64,000 nt of DNA from Cynocephalus volans. Lineage: Eukaryota; Chordata; Mammalia; Dermoptera; Cynocephalidae. The translations under genes were made by a program, and so were the position numbers. This document shows, in pieces, positions 1-11,232 of the stretch. The stretch is from the NCBI RefSeq assembly GCF_027409185.1, contig NC_084478.1, forward strand, positions 84,675,624 through 84,739,623, in the 5' to 3' direction. The notes below the pieces were generated by a model. The model worked only from the letters and a program-made list of their open reading frames with translations, ran no database searches and was not told the DNA's origin. Position 1 is the stretch's first letter. Each line of letters begins with the position of its first letter.

Positions 1-62
1 TTTGTTGCCTAGATGATCTGTCCACTACTGAGACAGGTGTGATCAGGTCCTCCCCTATTATC
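1..62 (-). mobile_element. L1 ORF2 endonuclease-region fragment
   Basis: Read on the minus strand this matches the ORF2 endonuclease segment around residue 150 of the intact copy at 7405-11232. The same wording recurs at 58231-58262. It joins directly to L1 5'UTR/ORF1-start sequence near base 60, so ORF1 and the inter-ORF spacer are missing. This points to an internal deletion or rearrangement of one minus-strand L1. Only the edge of the element lies in the window. Confidence 0.7.
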
Positions 63-1860
63 GTAAATCAGATGCTTCTCCTACTACTCTGGAGTGTGCT
101 TTGTGGAGAGAGAGGACCTCTTTTTTCGGGGGAGGGTATCTTCACTGTGCCTCTCCTTATGTCAATGAAGTTGAGAATCTCGCATGCCATCTGCATGGTG
201 GCTGTGTCTGCTGCTATAGAGACTAGCCACTTTTAGCAGCCACTGCAGTTGCGGTGGCTATGGATGGCAACCTGTGTGAAAATGGTGTTTTTGGCGTGCT
301 CTTTACCTGGTTGCAGCCAGGTTTGGCATCCCCCAGGCTCCATACCTCAGGGCCCTGGCGGTGCTCTGGGGTAGTGGTGGCAGCTTGCCTAGGTGCACCT
401 GGATTTGGCTTCCCCTGGCTCTATGCCTCATTCTAAGATGTTGTTGTGGAGCAGTTGGAGGGGAGCAGGAGAAGGGAAGGGGGAGGGGAAGTGGGTCAGA
501 AGAGGGGGGAGGAGGGGGAGCACGAATGAGGCCTGTGGCCTCACTCATTCTGGCAGGGGAGACCAGGGGGCATCCAATGGCAGCTGGGTCTTCACTGGGC
601 TGGATATGATGTCAGGGGTGTGTGGCTGAGGCCCTCGGCCCACCACCGCCCCATCTCAGGAGCCCAGGGTGCTTTCTGTGGCAGTTCAGTGGTCTCTTGG
701 GCTGGTTGTGGATGTCGGGGGTGGGGCTGCGGCCCTCAGTCCCCCACATCCCCAGCTCGGGAGCCCGGGGTGCAACCAGCAGCAACGTGGTGGTTGTTGT
801 TAGGCTGGTTGTGGATGTTGGGGGCATGTGGCTGAAGCACTTGGACTTCCCTCCTCCCTGGCTTGGGAGCCCAGGGGGCTTCCAGTCCTTCTAGGTTTTA
901 TAGGTGTTCTCTGGTGTTGTTAGACCTTTACTAGTTAATATCAAACTTTGTCTCTGACCTGTGGGTATTTTTTTTTTTCTTTCAGTTCTGTGTTGGATTA
1001 TTTGCTGTTCCCACCACTTAAACTCTGCACTGGAACTAATTTGTTGTCCTTTGCTTACTTCTAAAACGGGGGAACTTTCTGTGGGGACCAGCACTTGAGC
1101 CTTGTAGTTCCTAAGTTAAATTGCTGCTTTGCTGCTGATTCTCTGCGGAAGGCTTTTTGTGCAGCTCAGATTTTAATGGTTAACCTTGTGTGTAATTCCA
1201 GGTCTCCTGAGATCTGGTACACCCAGGTTGCGTAGAAACTCTGGTCTGGGCCTGAGCCTTTTCGGCAAACTGCACCCCCTTCAGTTCTATATTCCTGACC
1301 AGTCTCCACTGAGTGGTCCTGTGCTGATTGGAGGGCAGTTCAGCTGTCCATGCTGTGCTCTAATGTTTTCCTGGTGGGCCTGTCTCCCCTACCACATATG
1401 TTCCAAACACTTCCCATGGGATGGACCAAGCACTGCTCCCTTGTGATGACTCACTGGCCTCTGAGTGGCTCCTTTTTTCAGTTGTTGTGGCTCCTCGCTC
1501 ATATGTGGGTCCACAGGAACCCTGTTAGTGGTCTTGCTGGCCTGAGGGCCATCAAGGCCCTCTTCTCCCCTTCTGCCTCCAAGCAACTTCATAGGAAGGG
1601 GACAGCTGTGGCTTTTGCCAGCTCTTGCTCTGTGTGCTCACCAGCTCCAGCCTTAAAGTGGCTGGGGCTTGAAATGGTGGGGGTGATCCTTTCTTTCTCT
1701 CATCGTGGCTTCTCCTACTTCCATGAATTCCATAGGTCTCTCCTCCTCTTTCCCTGAGCCCTAGCAGCCCCAGCATGGCTGTCATTGCTTTTTAACAGTT
1801 ATAAATTGGTTGATTTGTGGGAGAGAGTGATGCTGGGGACTGTCTCTTCTGCCATCTTGA
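63..1860 (-). mobile_element. L1 5'UTR, old subfamily, apparently reaching the 5' end
   Basis: The left edge (tctcctactactctggagtg) recurs where ORF1 meets the 5'UTR in the L1s at 3361, 13466 and 32960. The right edge ends in gccatcttgac, the reverse of the conserved 'aagatggc' start of many L1 5'UTRs; a similar end occurs near 41545-41565. Between them lies about 1.8 kb of GC-richer DNA with no long coding frame beyond chance ORFs, as expected for an L1 promoter/5'UTR. It holds the tandem monomers at 597-905. Confidence 0.65.
597..905. repeat. Three tandem ~102-bp monomers in an L1 5'UTR
   Basis: Units start at about 597, 699 and 802, each with a gggctggttgtggatgt-like head and a middle 'gggagcccrgggkgc' core. 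Spacing is 102-103 bp and the copies are clearly diverged. They lie inside the minus-strand L1 5'UTR and look like promoter monomers. Confidence 0.7.
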
Positions 1861-2465
1861 CTTAGATGTCGTCAACTTAATCGATAGCCAGTTTATTCTT
1901 GCTTTTGCTCAGAGTAAAAGCTTGTGCTCATACTTGACTGCTCTTTCAAGGATATTAGAAAATGCAGTATGTCAGCAAATTCTGATGGCTCTACCCTCAA
2001 AATAAATCCAAATCTGATAACTTCTTGTGAACTCCAGCATTACTACTGTGATCATATCTCACCTGGATTATTGCAGTAGGCTCAGAACTCGTCTCCCTAC
2101 TTCTGACTTTGCTCTAGTATATTTATTCTCAGCACAGTAGCCAGAAAGATTCTGTAAGAATGTGCTTAATTTCTAGGTATGACTCCAATCCCTCTCCAAT
2201 GCATTATTGTTTTGCTCACAGTAGACACCTTAGCAATATTATTCAGCCCATAGTTTCTGACTCCATCTCTTATTACAGTACCCCCAAGTTCTATTTAATC
2301 TGTTTCTTGCACAAGTCAGATGTGCTATCACCTCAGGGCCTTTGTGCTTGCTGTTCTCATTACCTGGAATGTCTCAGATATATGCATGGCTTATTTGTGT
2401 CCTTTATGCCTGCACTAAAAATATGGCTCTTATATTTGAAATTAACTTTATAACTCTCCTCCTTG
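1861..2465 (+). mobile_element. Probable L2 (LINE-2) 3'-region fragment
   Basis: Diverged phrases such as 'cctcagggcctttgtgcttgctgttctcattacctggaatg' (2333-2373, in pieces) and 'ttctcagcacagtagccaga' follow the order I remember from the ancient mammalian L2 3' region. There is no open reading frame or tail. The family name is from memory, and another ancient repeat carrying this motif is possible. Confidence 0.5.
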
Positions 2466-2489
2466 CTTAATTTTTTTCTCTGTAGCACA

Positions 2490-2770
2490 TTCATCTATTT
2501 TAAAGAACCAATTCTTGGCTTTGCTGATATTCTTTATTGTATTCTTTCTATCTACTTTATTCATTTCTGCTATTTATTATTTTTGTCTTTCTACTTTATT
2601 TGGTTTTAAATTTTTTTCTAGCTTCTTGGGACTGAAGATTGAATCATTGATTTTCAACCTATTTCCTTTTTCAATATATGCATTTAGACACATAAGTTTC
2701 TATCACTGCTTCTTGCAGTGTCCCATAGGATTTGTATTTTGTTTCTTTACTTATACAACTTAAAATTTAT
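2490..2770 (-). mobile_element. Old L1 ORF2 fragment
   Basis: The phrase 'taaagaaccaattcttggct' and the following AT-rich text are the minus-strand form of the ORF2 region between endonuclease and reverse transcriptase in ancient L1s. It is heavily diverged and has no open frame. Confidence 0.6.
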
Positions 2771-3264
2771 TCTCAGGAATATAAACTGTAAATATAATCT
2801 TAGATGTAAACATAAACATATAAAATTATCCCTCTATATATGTTACTTCTATATGATATGTTTAGTATTTTAATTAAAAAATATACCTCTCATACCAAAT
2901 TGCAAAGTAGTTTTTATTTTTTATTTATTTTATTTAATAACACAGAAATGTATTATGATGAACTCTTGAAAGCAAAAATGCTCTTAACTATCTGATTTAT
3001 AAAATTCAAAACTGTCGTAAGAGGAGAGATACAGAAAAGAAATAAAGGAAAAAAACTTAGATCATAATGAGAAATGAGTTTTGAGCTTGATTTCAATCTC
3101 CCGTAACAAAGTCAAAGAAAATGAATGATAGTTACATATTTAACAAGTTACACAGTATATATAAAGATTATTATACCCTAAAAGAATTATGTACGGTTAA
3201 TGTTTGATTAAAGTATTTACATAAATGGTGCTTTGTAGACTGCTTAATAGTCCTATTTTTTTTT
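2771..3264. other. Unassigned AT-rich stretch
   Basis: About 490 bp of AT-rich sequence. I recognise no repeat family, RNA gene or coding frame in it. It may be unique DNA or a very old repeat. Confidence 0.4.
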
Positions 3265-3360
3265 TTTTAATTCTATAAAAAGATCAACAAAATCTGCAAA
3301 CCTTTTTCTGGACGGACCAAGAAAAAAGAGAGAAGACAGAAATTACTAAAATCAGAAATA
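3265..3360 (+). mobile_element. Short L1 ORF2 fragment (plus strand)
   Basis: This matches the ORF2 linker region corresponding to 8480-8590 of the intact copy ('aaaagatcaacaaaat...' to '...aaaatcagaaat'). It is a plus-strand sliver next to a minus-strand L1 5'UTR fragment, so it is a rearranged remnant. Confidence 0.65.
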
Positions 3361-3715
3361 AAGCGAGGGCATGGTAGAGCAGTTGCCTCTTCTATTACAC
3401 TAGAGCGGGCTTTTAGGAGAGAGATGTCATTTTCTTTTTCCGGTCTCCGCTGGTGACTCTCCTTGTGTCACTGCAGTCAAGTGTCTGATGGGCCGCCTGC
3501 ATGGTAACTGTGGCTACTGCTGTGGTGTTGAGCCCCTTTTGTGGCAGCCATGGCTGTGGTGGTGGCTGCGGAGGGCCACCCACAAGGAGGTGGTGTTTTC
3601 AGTGTGCTCCATGCTTGTTTCAAGGTGGGGGATGGTGCCCTCGGCTTCTGCCTGAGGAGCCTGGGTGGGTTGTGTCTCTGTCCTGCTTCCAGGTGGAGGG
3701 GGATTCCCTTCTTCA
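3361..3715 (-). mobile_element. L1 ORF1-start/5'UTR fragment
   Basis: Begins with 'ggtagagcagttgcctcttc', equivalent to the ORF1-start/5'UTR boundary at 13466 and 32950. It continues through GC-rich 5'UTR text similar to those copies, then stops at the poly(T) start of the next minus-strand L1. Confidence 0.65.
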
Positions 3716-4674
3716 CTTTTTATTTTTTAATTGACAAGTAAAATTTGTGTATATTTATGGTGTATAACACGATGTTTTGACATATGTATACATTATGGAA
3801 TGGCTAAGTAAAGCTATTTAACATATGCATTATCCCACATACTTATTTTTTTGTGGTGAAAACACTTAAAATCTACTCTCAGCAATTTTCAAGTATACAA
3901 TATATTGTTATTAACTGTAGTCACCATGATGCACAATAGATCTCTTGAAATTTTTCTTCTGTAACTGAAATTTTGTATCCTCTGACCAAAATCTCCCCAA
4001 TTCCCCCACCCCCAATCTCTGGTAACCACCATTTTACTCTGTTTCTATGAATTCAACTTTTTTACAAACTACATATAAGTGAGATTATGCAATATTTGAC
4101 TTTCTGTTCCTGGCTTATTTTACTTAACAAAATGTTCTCCAGGTTCATTCATGTTATCAAAATGACAGGATTTCATTTTTTAACTATGAATACCATTTCA
4201 TTGTTTACATATACCACAGTATATACAACATTTTCTTTATCCATTCATCTGTTGATGGACACTTAGATTGATTTCATTTCTTGGCTAATGTGAATAATGC
4301 TGCAATGAACATAGAAATGCAAATATCTCTGACATACTGATTTAATATCTTTTGGATATAAACTCAGTAGTGGGATTGCCAGATCATATGGTACTTCTAT
4401 TTTTAATTTTTGGAGGAACTTCATACTGTTTTTCACAATGGCTGTATTAATTTGCATTCCCACCAACAGTGTACAAAGATTTCTTTTTCCCTGCATCCTT
4501 ACCAACACTTGTTATCTTCCATCATTTTTGTAATAGCTATTCTAACAGGTATGAGGTGATATCTCATTGCAGTTTTAATTTGCATTTCCCCGATAATTAA
4601 TAATATTGAGCATTTTTTCATATATACCTGTTGGCTATTTTTATGTTTTCTTTTAAGAAACATCTATTCGTGTC
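3716..4674 (-). mobile_element. Old L1 3' end, host of the MaLR provirus (first part)
   Basis: It starts with a T-rich reversed tail, followed by the 3'UTR ('ttgacaagtaaaatttgtgt...') and the ORF2 C-terminal region in reverse. Style is L1MA/L1PB-like. It stops at 4674 in '...tctattcgtgtc' and resumes at 14573 with 'aggtcctttgcccattttta', which restores the normal L1 order 'tctattcaggtcctttgccc'. The provirus therefore inserted here, with a 5-bp duplication gtgtc/aggtc (diverged). Confidence 0.7.
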
Positions 4675-4852
4675 TGCTATAGTTTAACTATGTTTCTTCT
4701 AAAATTCAGGTGATGTCAATATGATAGTGTTAAGAGATGGGGTCTTTAAGAAGTGATTAGGCCATCAGGGCTTCTCCCTCGTGAACAGGAACAGTGCCCT
4801 TATAAAGGGGCTTGATGGAGGGAGTTTGTTCTCATTTGACCTTCTGCCTTCT
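4675..4852 (+). mobile_element. MaLR (MST/THE1-like) 5' LTR, first part
   Basis: Starts TGCTATAG and contains the MaLR-type phrase 'agtgttaagagatggggtct' and a promoter-like 'tataaagggg' at 4801. It is interrupted by an L1 3' end after ccttctgccttct. The same 13 bp (4840-4852) recurs at 11796-11808, where the LTR continues, so they form the target-site duplication. LTR family is from memory. Confidence 0.7.
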
Positions 4853-5123
4853 TTTTTTTTATTTTCTTATTGTGGTAAAATATATACATTATAAGGATTG
4901 CAATTTTTAGCAAGTTTAAACATACAACTGCGTGGAACTAATCACATTAACAATACCGTGTAACCACTACCTCTATCTATTTCCATAACATTTTTGTCAT
5001 CCTAAACATAAACTCTGTACCCATTAAGCGATAACTTCTCATCATTCCTTCCCCCCAGTTTCTGGCAACCTCCAATCTACTTGTGTCTCTGAAATTTTTT
5101 TTCTGTTTAATTTACTTTTTTCT
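4853..5123 (-). mobile_element. Old L1 3'UTR inserted in the MaLR LTR (first part)
   Basis: A poly(T) start followed by 'ttattgtggtaaaatatata' and further text typical of ancient L1 3'UTRs in reverse. A perfect 13-bp duplication (ccttctgccttct) flanks the whole insertion at 4840-4852 and 11796-11808. The young full-length L1 later inserted in it, duplicating 5109-5123. Confidence 0.65.
5109..5123 (+). repeat. Left target-site duplication of the full-length L1
   Basis: The 15 bp aatttacttttttct is repeated exactly at 11482-11496, directly after the L1 poly(A). The insertion point ('gttt/aattta') fits the loose preference of the L1 endonuclease for TT/AAAA-like targets. Confidence 0.9.
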
Positions 5124-6236
5124 GGGCGGCAGCGCCGAGAACACGGAAGGCAACAAACCAGAGACAGAGCGAGCGCCCGACCTGGCACAGCACTGTGAGT
5201 GATCCCTAGCACAGCTCCGTTCGGGGGGTGGATGCCCACGCGGCTTCCCGCCTGCACCACCAGGCCACTCACTACCCCGGTGCTGCCTCCATTTTCCCAG
5301 GTGCGGGCAGCTCCGCCCTGCTCGGCCATCACTGAGCCCATTTGCTTGGCCTGGCGCGGGGCTTTCCGGACCCTGCGGGTCGACCTCCTCTCCCACTCCC
5401 TCCACGGTTCTCTGGCAGGGCTGGGGGTGTGGGGCGTCCCGACCAGTTTTGGGAGGGCTAGGAAGTACGGGCGGGCCGACTGTCACTCCACCACACCCTG
5501 GACTCCGGCCCCGGTAAACTTCCTGTTACTGGGAGGCAGATACCATCTCTGCGACCACCAGTTTGGAAAAAAGCCTAACGAATTTCTGGTTGGGAATAGT
5601 GTGGTAGGACAGTTCCCAGGTCCGCTTGAACCTGCCGGAGAGCAGGCTGCAGGCGGGCACTAGACTCGGTTTATACCGGGGGGATACAAAGGTGAACAAG
5701 ACCCGAGAAAGATCTACACAGTGCTACAAAGGCACCCAGAGAGACCGGTCGTCTGTGCCTAGCAGAAACCTGGTAGACTTCCTGGGCGAGGCGGTGCTGA
5801 GCAGGGTCTTGAAGGCCCAGCTGATAGACGAGGGGTGCAGAAGACACGCCCCAACCCAGCACAGTGTGCACAGAGGGGGGAGACGTGCGGCCAGGGAGGC
5901 GGAGACTCGACAGAAACCATACACCCGGTGGGGTCGCCACTGCACGATCTAACAGCCTGGGCCAGAGCACACGGAACGGGGAGAAGTCCTGTACAGAAAG
6001 TGAAAGCTCAACAGAGATCACACACGCTGTGGTACGTGATCCACCAGCCCAGCAGAGTACAAGCTGACCAGAAAGGTGGATCCCGGGAGAAGCCCAAGAC
6101 CCGAGGCAACCACACACACAAGACACTAGAGGCCAACTGAGCAGTCACGGCGGGAGCCATACCAAATTGGCAACCACAGCAACATCCTAGTTAGTCATTA
6201 GTCTTAAACCGGTGGACTGTGAAACCCCCTGCCACA
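5124..6236 (+). promoter_or_regulatory. L1 5'UTR / internal promoter, CpG-rich
   Basis: A 1.1-kb GC- and CpG-rich block directly after the target-site duplication, in sharp contrast to the AT-rich surroundings. In L1s this region carries the internal RNA polymerase II promoter and is normally silenced by CpG methylation. I see no obvious YY1-type 'aagatggcgg' at the very start, unlike human L1. It has no clear tandem monomers, unlike several older L1 5'UTRs in the window. Confidence 0.8.
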
Positions 6237-7217
6237 ATGAATAAACACCAAAAAAAAGACACCAGAAATACAAAAAATCAAGAAAGTACACCACCAAAAG
6301 TTAATAAATCTCATACTCTAGATCCTATAGAACAAGAAGCCCTTGAAATAACTGACAAGGAATTTCGAGTGATAATTCTAAGGAAACTGAATGAGATACA
6401 AGAAAACTCAGCTAGACATCATGATGAAATGAGGAAAAGTATACAGGATCTGAAAGAGGAAATATACAAGGAAATCAATGTCCTGAAAAAAAATGTAGCA
6501 GAACTTGCTGAACTGAAGAAGTTATTCAGCGAAATAAAAAACACAACGGAGAGTTTAACCAGCAGGCTTGTCGAAGTTGAAGAGAGAACCTCTGAACTTG
6601 AAGATGGGCTGTTTGAAATAACACAAGCAGACAAAAAGAAAGAAAAAAGAATCAAGGACATGGAAGAAAATCTGAGAGAGATATCAGACAACCTCAAGCG
6701 CTCAAATATCCGAGTCATGGGTATTCCAGAAGGGGAGGAAAATGGAGATTCCATTGAAAACATATTCAACAAAATAGTGGCAGAAAACTTCCCAGGTATA
6801 GGAAAAATCACAAATCTTCAGATCCAGGAAGCTCAACGATCTCCAAACGTATTCAACCCCAAAAGGCCTTCTCCAAGACATGTCATAGTCAAATTGGCAA
6901 AACTCAGAGACAAAGAGAGAATCTTAAAAGCTGCAAGAGAGAAGCGTCAAATCACCTATAAGGGAGCCCCAATCAGGTTAACATCAGACTTCTCATCACA
7001 AACCCTAAAAGCTAGAAAGGAATGGGATGATATTTTCAAAATACTAAAAGACAAAGATTGCCAGCCAAGAATACTCTACCCTGCAAGGCTATCCTTCCGA
7101 AATGAGGGGCAAATAGTATATTTCTCAGACAAACAAAAACTGCGGGAGTTCACTACCACAAGACCACCCTTACAAGAAATCCTCAAGGGAGTACTGGGTT
7201 TGGTTCCTGAAAAATAA
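6237..7217 (+). CDS. L1 ORF1: L1 ORF1 protein (RNA-binding chaperone), intact
   Basis: This frame encodes 326 residues from the ATG at 6237. The frame is open from a GTG at 6219, but the ATG (MNKHQKK) is the sensible start. ORF1p trimerises, coats L1 RNA in cytoplasmic particles and acts as a nucleic-acid chaperone. Visible layout: a lysine-rich N-terminus; a long charged heptad-like stretch at about residues 35-145, taken as the coiled coil; an RRM-like region beginning near residue 155 (RVMGIPEG at 159); and a C-terminal domain with PRHVIVK at 213, AREKRQITYKGAP and a closing TTRPPLQEIL-type segment. The human protein is 338 residues. The stop TAA at 7215 is followed by a 187-bp spacer, so ORF2 would be reached by unconventional reinitiation as in other L1s. 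No frameshift or internal stop is visible. Confidence 0.93.
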   Translation: MNKHQKKDTRNTKNQESTPPKVNKSHTLDPIEQEALEITDKEFRVIILRKLNEIQENSARHHDEMRKSIQDLKEEIYKEINVLKKNVAELAELKKLFSEIKNTTESLTSRLVEVEERTSELEDGLFEITQADKKKEKRIKDMEENLREISDNLKRSNIRVMGIPEGEENGDSIENIFNKIVAENFPGIGKITNLQIQEAQRSPNVFNPKRPSPRHVIVKLAKLRDKERILKAAREKRQITYKGAPIRLTSDFSSQTLKARKEWDDIFKILKDKDCQPRILYPARLSFRNEGQIVYFSDKQKLREFTTTRPPLQEILKGVLGLVPEK

Positions 7218-7404
7218 CTACCACTGCCATAAAAACCTAAGAAAAATCTAAACCCGCTAGTACAATAAAAATGGCATTCATGAAGAGAAAACAAGCTAAC
7301 AAAAACACTATCTACAACCTAAGGAACCAACAAACAAAGAAACCAAACAGTAAATCAGAAAGCAAGGAACAAAAGACACCTAAGACAACCAAACAACCAA
7401 TAAA

Positions 7405-10400
7405 ATGCTAGGAATAAATCAACACCTTTCAATAACAACTCTTAATGTAAAAGGCTTAAATTCCCCAATCAAAAGACACAGACTGGCTGACTGGATCAAA
7501 AAGCAGGACCCAACTATATGCTGCCTACAAGAGACCCACCTCACCCATAAAGATTCACACAGACTAAGAGTGAAAGGATGGAAAAAGATTTACCATGCAA
7601 ACAGAAAAGAAAAACGAGCTGGAGTGGCTATTCTTGTATCTGACAAAATAGACTTTAAACTAAAAACCATAAAAAGAGACAATGAGGGACACTACTTAAT
7701 GATAAAAGGACTGATCCATCAAGAAGACATAACAATCATAAATATGTACGCACCCAATGTTGGAGCAGCCAGATTTATAAAACAAACTCTATTAGACCTA
7801 AAGAAGGAAATAGACACTAATACCATAATAGCAGGGGACCTGAACACTCCACTGTCAATATTAGACAGATCATCTAGGCAAAGAATCAGTAGAGAAACAC
7901 AAGATCTAAACAAGACTCTAGACCAATTGGAATTGGCAGATATCTACAGAACATTCCACCCAACAACCTCAGAATATTCATTCTTCTCATCAGCACATGG
8001 ATCATTCTCCAAGATAGATCACATATTAGGTCACAAATCAAGTCTCAATAAATTCAAAAAAATTGGAATTATCCCATGTATCTTCTCAGACCACAATGGA
8101 TTAAAACTAGAAATTAATAACAAACAAAACTCTGGAAACTATACAAACACATGGAAATTAAACAGCATTCTACTTAATGACATATGGGTCCAAGAAGAAA
8201 TCAAGCAGGAAATCAAAAAGTTTATTGAAACTAATGAAAACAATGATACATCATACCAAAACCTGTGGGATACTGCAAAAGCAGTATTGAGGGGAAAATT
8301 TATTGCATTAAATGCTCACTTCAGAAGAATGGAAAGATGGCAAGTGAACAACCTAACACTTCACCTTAAAGAACTAGAAAAACAAGAACAATCCAATCCT
8401 AAAGTTAGCAGACGGAAAGAAATCATTAAGATCAGAGCAGAACTGAATGAAATTGAAAACCAAAAAACAATTCAAAAGATCAACGAATCAAAAAGTTGGT
8501 TTTTTGAAAAGATAAATAAAATTGACAAACCATTAGCATGGCTAACAAAAAAAAGAAGAGAGAAGACTCAAATAACAAAAATTAGAAATGAAAAAGGCGA
8601 TATTACAACTGATTCATCTGAAATACAAGGAATCATTCGAGACTACTATAAACAACTATACGCCAACAAATTTGAAAATCTGGAGGAAATGGATAAATTT
8701 CTGGACACACACAAGCTCCCAAAACTGAACCGTGAAGACGTAGAAAATTTGAACAGACCAATAACAATAAAGGAGATTGAAGCTGTTATCAGAAGGCTCC
8801 CAACAAAGAAAAGCCCAGGACCAGATGGATTCACAGCAGAATTTTACCAAACATTCAAAGAGGAATTGACACCGATTCTTTACAAACTATTCCAAAAGAT
8901 TGAAACGGACGCAAATCTCCCAAACTCATTCTATGAAGCAAACATCATCCTGATACCAAAACCAGGTAAAGATATAACCAAAAAAGAAAACTACAGGCCG
9001 ATATCCTTGATGAATATAGATGCAAAAATCCTCACTAAAATTCTAGCAAACAGAATACAGCAACACATACGAAAAATTATTCATCACGATCAAGTGGGAT
9101 TCATCCCAGGGATGCAAGGTTGGTTCAACATACGCAAATCAATAAATGTGATACACCATATTAATAAACTCAAACACAAGGACCATATGATCATCTCTAT
9201 AGATGCTGAAAAAGCATTTGATAAAGTTCAGCACTCATTCATGACAAAGACCCTCTATAAGTTAGGTATAGAGGGAAAGTATCTCAACATAATTAAAGCC
9301 ATATATGCCAAACCCACTGCCAATATCATCCTGAATGGGGAAAAGCTGAAAGCTTTTCCTTTAAGAACAGGCACTAGACAAGGATGCCCACTCTCACCAC
9401 TCCTATTCAACATAGTGTTGGAAGTACTAGCCAGAGCAATCAGAGAAGAGAAGGAAATAAAGGGCATCCAGATTGGAAAAGATGAAGTCAAACTGTCCCT
9501 GTTTGCAGATGACATGATCCTATATATCGAACAGCCTAAAACCTCTACAAAAAAACTGTTGGAATTGATAAATGATTTCAGCACAGTAGCAGGATACAAA
9601 ATCAACACACAAAAATCAGTAGCATTTCTTTTCTCCAATAGTGAACATGCAGAAGGAGAAATCAAGAAAGCCTGCCCATTTACAATAGCCACCAAAAAAA
9701 TAAAATACTTAGGAATTGAGTTAAGCAAGGAGGTGAAAAATCTCTATAATGAGAACTACAAACCACTGCTGAGAGAAATTAGAGAGGATACAAGAAGATG
9801 GAAAGATATTCCATGCTCTTGGATTGGAAGAATCAACATAGTGAAAATGTCCATACTACCCAAAGTGATATACAAATTCAATGCAATCCCCATCAAAATT
9901 CCAAAGACATTTTTCTCAGAAATGGAAAAAACTATTCAGACATTTATATGGAACAATAAAAGACCACGAATAGCCAAAGCAATGCTCAGCAAAAAAAATA
10001 AAGCTGGAGGCATAACACTACCTGACTTTAAGCTATACTACAAAGCTATAATAACCAAAACAGTATGGTACTGGCATAAAAACAGACACACTGACCAATG
10101 GAATAGAATAGAGAATCCAGAAATCAACCCTCACACTTACTGCCATCTGATCTTTGACAAAGGCACCAAGCCTATTCACTGGGGAAGGGACTGCCTCTTC
10201 AGCAAGTGGTGCTGGGATAACTGGATATCGATATGCAGGAGAATGAAACTAGATCCATACCTCTCACTGTATACTAAAATCAACTCAAAATGGATTAAGG
10301 ATTTAAATATACACCCTGAGACAATAAAACTTCTTAAAGAAAACATAGGGGAAACACTTCAGGAAATAGGACTGGGCACAGACTTCATGAATACGACCCC

Positions 10401-11232
10401 AAAAGCACGGGCAACCAAAGGAAAAATAAACAAATGGGATTATATCAAACTAAAAAGCTTCTGCACAGCAAAAGAAACAATTAAAAGAGTTAAAAGACAA
10501 CCAACAGAGTGGGAGAAAATATTTGCAAAATATACATCTGACAAAGGATTAATATCCAGAATATACAAGGAACTCAAACAACTTTACAAGAAGAAAACTA
10601 GCAACCCAATTAAAAAATGGGCAAAAGAGCTAAGTAGGCATTTCTCTAAGGAAGATATACAAATGGCCAACAGACATATGAAAAAATGCTCAACATCACT
10701 CAGCATCCGGGAAATGCAAATCAAAACCACATTGAGATACCATCTAACCCCAGTTAGGATGGCTAAAATCCAAAAGACTATAAACAATAAATGCTGGCGA
10801 GGCTGCGGAGAAAAAGGAACTCTCATACATTGTTGGTGGGACTGCAAAATGGTGCAGCCTCTATGGAAAATGGTATGGAGGTTCCTTAAACAATTGCAAA
10901 TAGATCTACCATACGACCCAGCCATCCCACTGTTGGGAATATACCCAGAGGAATGGAAATCATCAAGTCGAAGGTATACCTGTTCCCCAATGTTCATCGC
11001 AGCACTCTTTACAATAGCCAAGAGTTGGAACCAGCCCAAATGCCCATCATCAGATGAGTGGATACGGAAAATGTGGTACATCTACACAATGGAATACTAC
11101 TCAGCTATAAAAACGAATGAAATACTGCCATTTGCAACAACATGGATGGACCTCGAGAGAATTATATTAAGTGAAACAAGTCAGGCACAGAAAGAGAAAT
11201 ACCACATGTTCTCACTTATTGGTGGGAGCTAA
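7405..11232 (+). CDS. L1 ORF2: L1 ORF2 protein (endonuclease and reverse transcriptase), intact
   Basis: 1275 residues, the same length I recall for human ORF2p. It nicks target DNA and copies L1 RNA at the nick (target-primed reverse transcription). The apurinic-type endonuclease domain (1-239) keeps N14, E43, D145, N147 and H230. The linker/Z-like region follows. The reverse transcriptase keeps SPGPDGF at 470-476 and the active-site FADD at 700-703 (D702, D703). The C-terminal cysteine-rich motif is complete: C1130, C1134, H1142, C1147 (CX3CX7HX4C). Starts at the ATG at 7405, 187 bp after ORF1, in the same element. No break is visible, and every residue I checked is the expected one. The many other ORF2-like frames in this window are fragments of related copies. 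Confidence 0.95.
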   Translation: MLGINQHLSITTLNVKGLNSPIKRHRLADWIKKQDPTICCLQETHLTHKDSHRLRVKGWKKIYHANRKEKRAGVAILVSDKIDFKLKTIKRDNEGHYLMIKGLIHQEDITIINMYAPNVGAARFIKQTLLDLKKEIDTNTIIAGDLNTPLSILDRSSRQRISRETQDLNKTLDQLELADIYRTFHPTTSEYSFFSSAHGSFSKIDHILGHKSSLNKFKKIGIIPCIFSDHNGLKLEINNKQNSGNYTNTWKLNSILLNDIWVQEEIKQEIKKFIETNENNDTSYQNLWDTAKAVLRGKFIALNAHFRRMERWQVNNLTLHLKELEKQEQSNPKVSRRKEIIKIRAELNEIENQKTIQKINESKSWFFEKINKIDKPLAWLTKKRREKTQITKIRNEKGDITTDSSEIQGIIRDYYKQLYANKFENLEEMDKFLDTHKLPKLNREDVENLNRPITIKEIEAVIRRLPTKKSPGPDGFTAEFYQTFKEELTPILYKLFQKIETDANLPNSFYEANIILIPKPGKDITKKENYRPISLMNIDAKILTKILANRIQQHIRKIIHHDQVGFIPGMQGWFNIRKSINVIHHINKLKHKDHMIISIDAEKAFDKVQHSFMTKTLYKLGIEGKYLNIIKAIYAKPTANIILNGEKLKAFPLRTGTRQGCPLSPLLFNIVLEVLARAIREEKEIKGIQIGKDEVKLSLFADDMILYIEQPKTSTKKLLELINDFSTVAGYKINTQKSVAFLFSNSEHAEGEIKKACPFTIATKKIKYLGIELSKEVKNLYNENYKPLLREIREDTRRWKDIPCSWIGRINIVKMSILPKVIYKFNAIPIKIPKTFFSEMEKTIQTFIWNNKRPRIAKAMLSKKNKAGGITLPDFKLYYKAIITKTVWYWHKNRHTDQWNRIENPEINPHTYCHLIFDKGTKPIHWGRDCLFSKWCWDNWISICRRMKLDPYLSLYTKINSKWIKDLNIHPETIKLLKENIGETLQEIGLGTDFMNTTPKARATKGKINKWDYIKLKSFCTAKETIKRVKRQPTEWEKIFAKYTSDKGLISRIYKELKQLYKKKTSNPIKKWAKELSRHFSKEDIQMANRHMKKCSTSLSIREMQIKTTLRYHLTPVRMAKIQKTINNKCWRGCGEKGTLIHCWWDCKMVQPLWKMVWRFLKQLQIDLPYDPAIPLLGIYPEEWKSSSRRYTCSPMFIAALFTIAKSWNQPKCPSSDEWIRKMWYIYTMEYYSAIKTNEILPFATTWMDLERIILSETSQAQKEKYHMFSLIGGS

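Noticed and set aside
597..1056. CRISPR-like or satellite array
   Set aside because: Units are contiguous, diverged and without spacers; they belong to an L1 5'UTR in eukaryotic DNA.
1350..1757. 135-codon frame as a host gene
   Set aside because: It lies wholly in reversed L1 5'UTR; no domain, splice context or codon signature.
5199..5663. 154-codon frame in the L1 5'UTR, plus strand
   Set aside because: Chance frame in CpG-rich non-coding promoter sequence; no family resemblance.
5671..6126. 151-codon antisense frame in the full-length L1 5'UTR (an ORF0-like candidate)
   Set aside because: It opens with GTG, not ATG, has no recognisable domain, and lies in GC-rich DNA where long chance frames are common. 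There is no basis to equate it with primate ORF0.
6219..6236. ORF1 starting at 6219
   Set aside because: The codon at 6219 is GTG. The first ATG, at 6237, gives the expected L1 ORF1 N-terminus.
10584..11081. 165-codon antisense frame under L1 ORF2 (also 9255-9728 and 6419-6811)
   Set aside because: Mirror frames of real ORF1/ORF2 coding sequence. Equivalent antisense frames recur in dead L1 copies and only reflect L1 codon usage.
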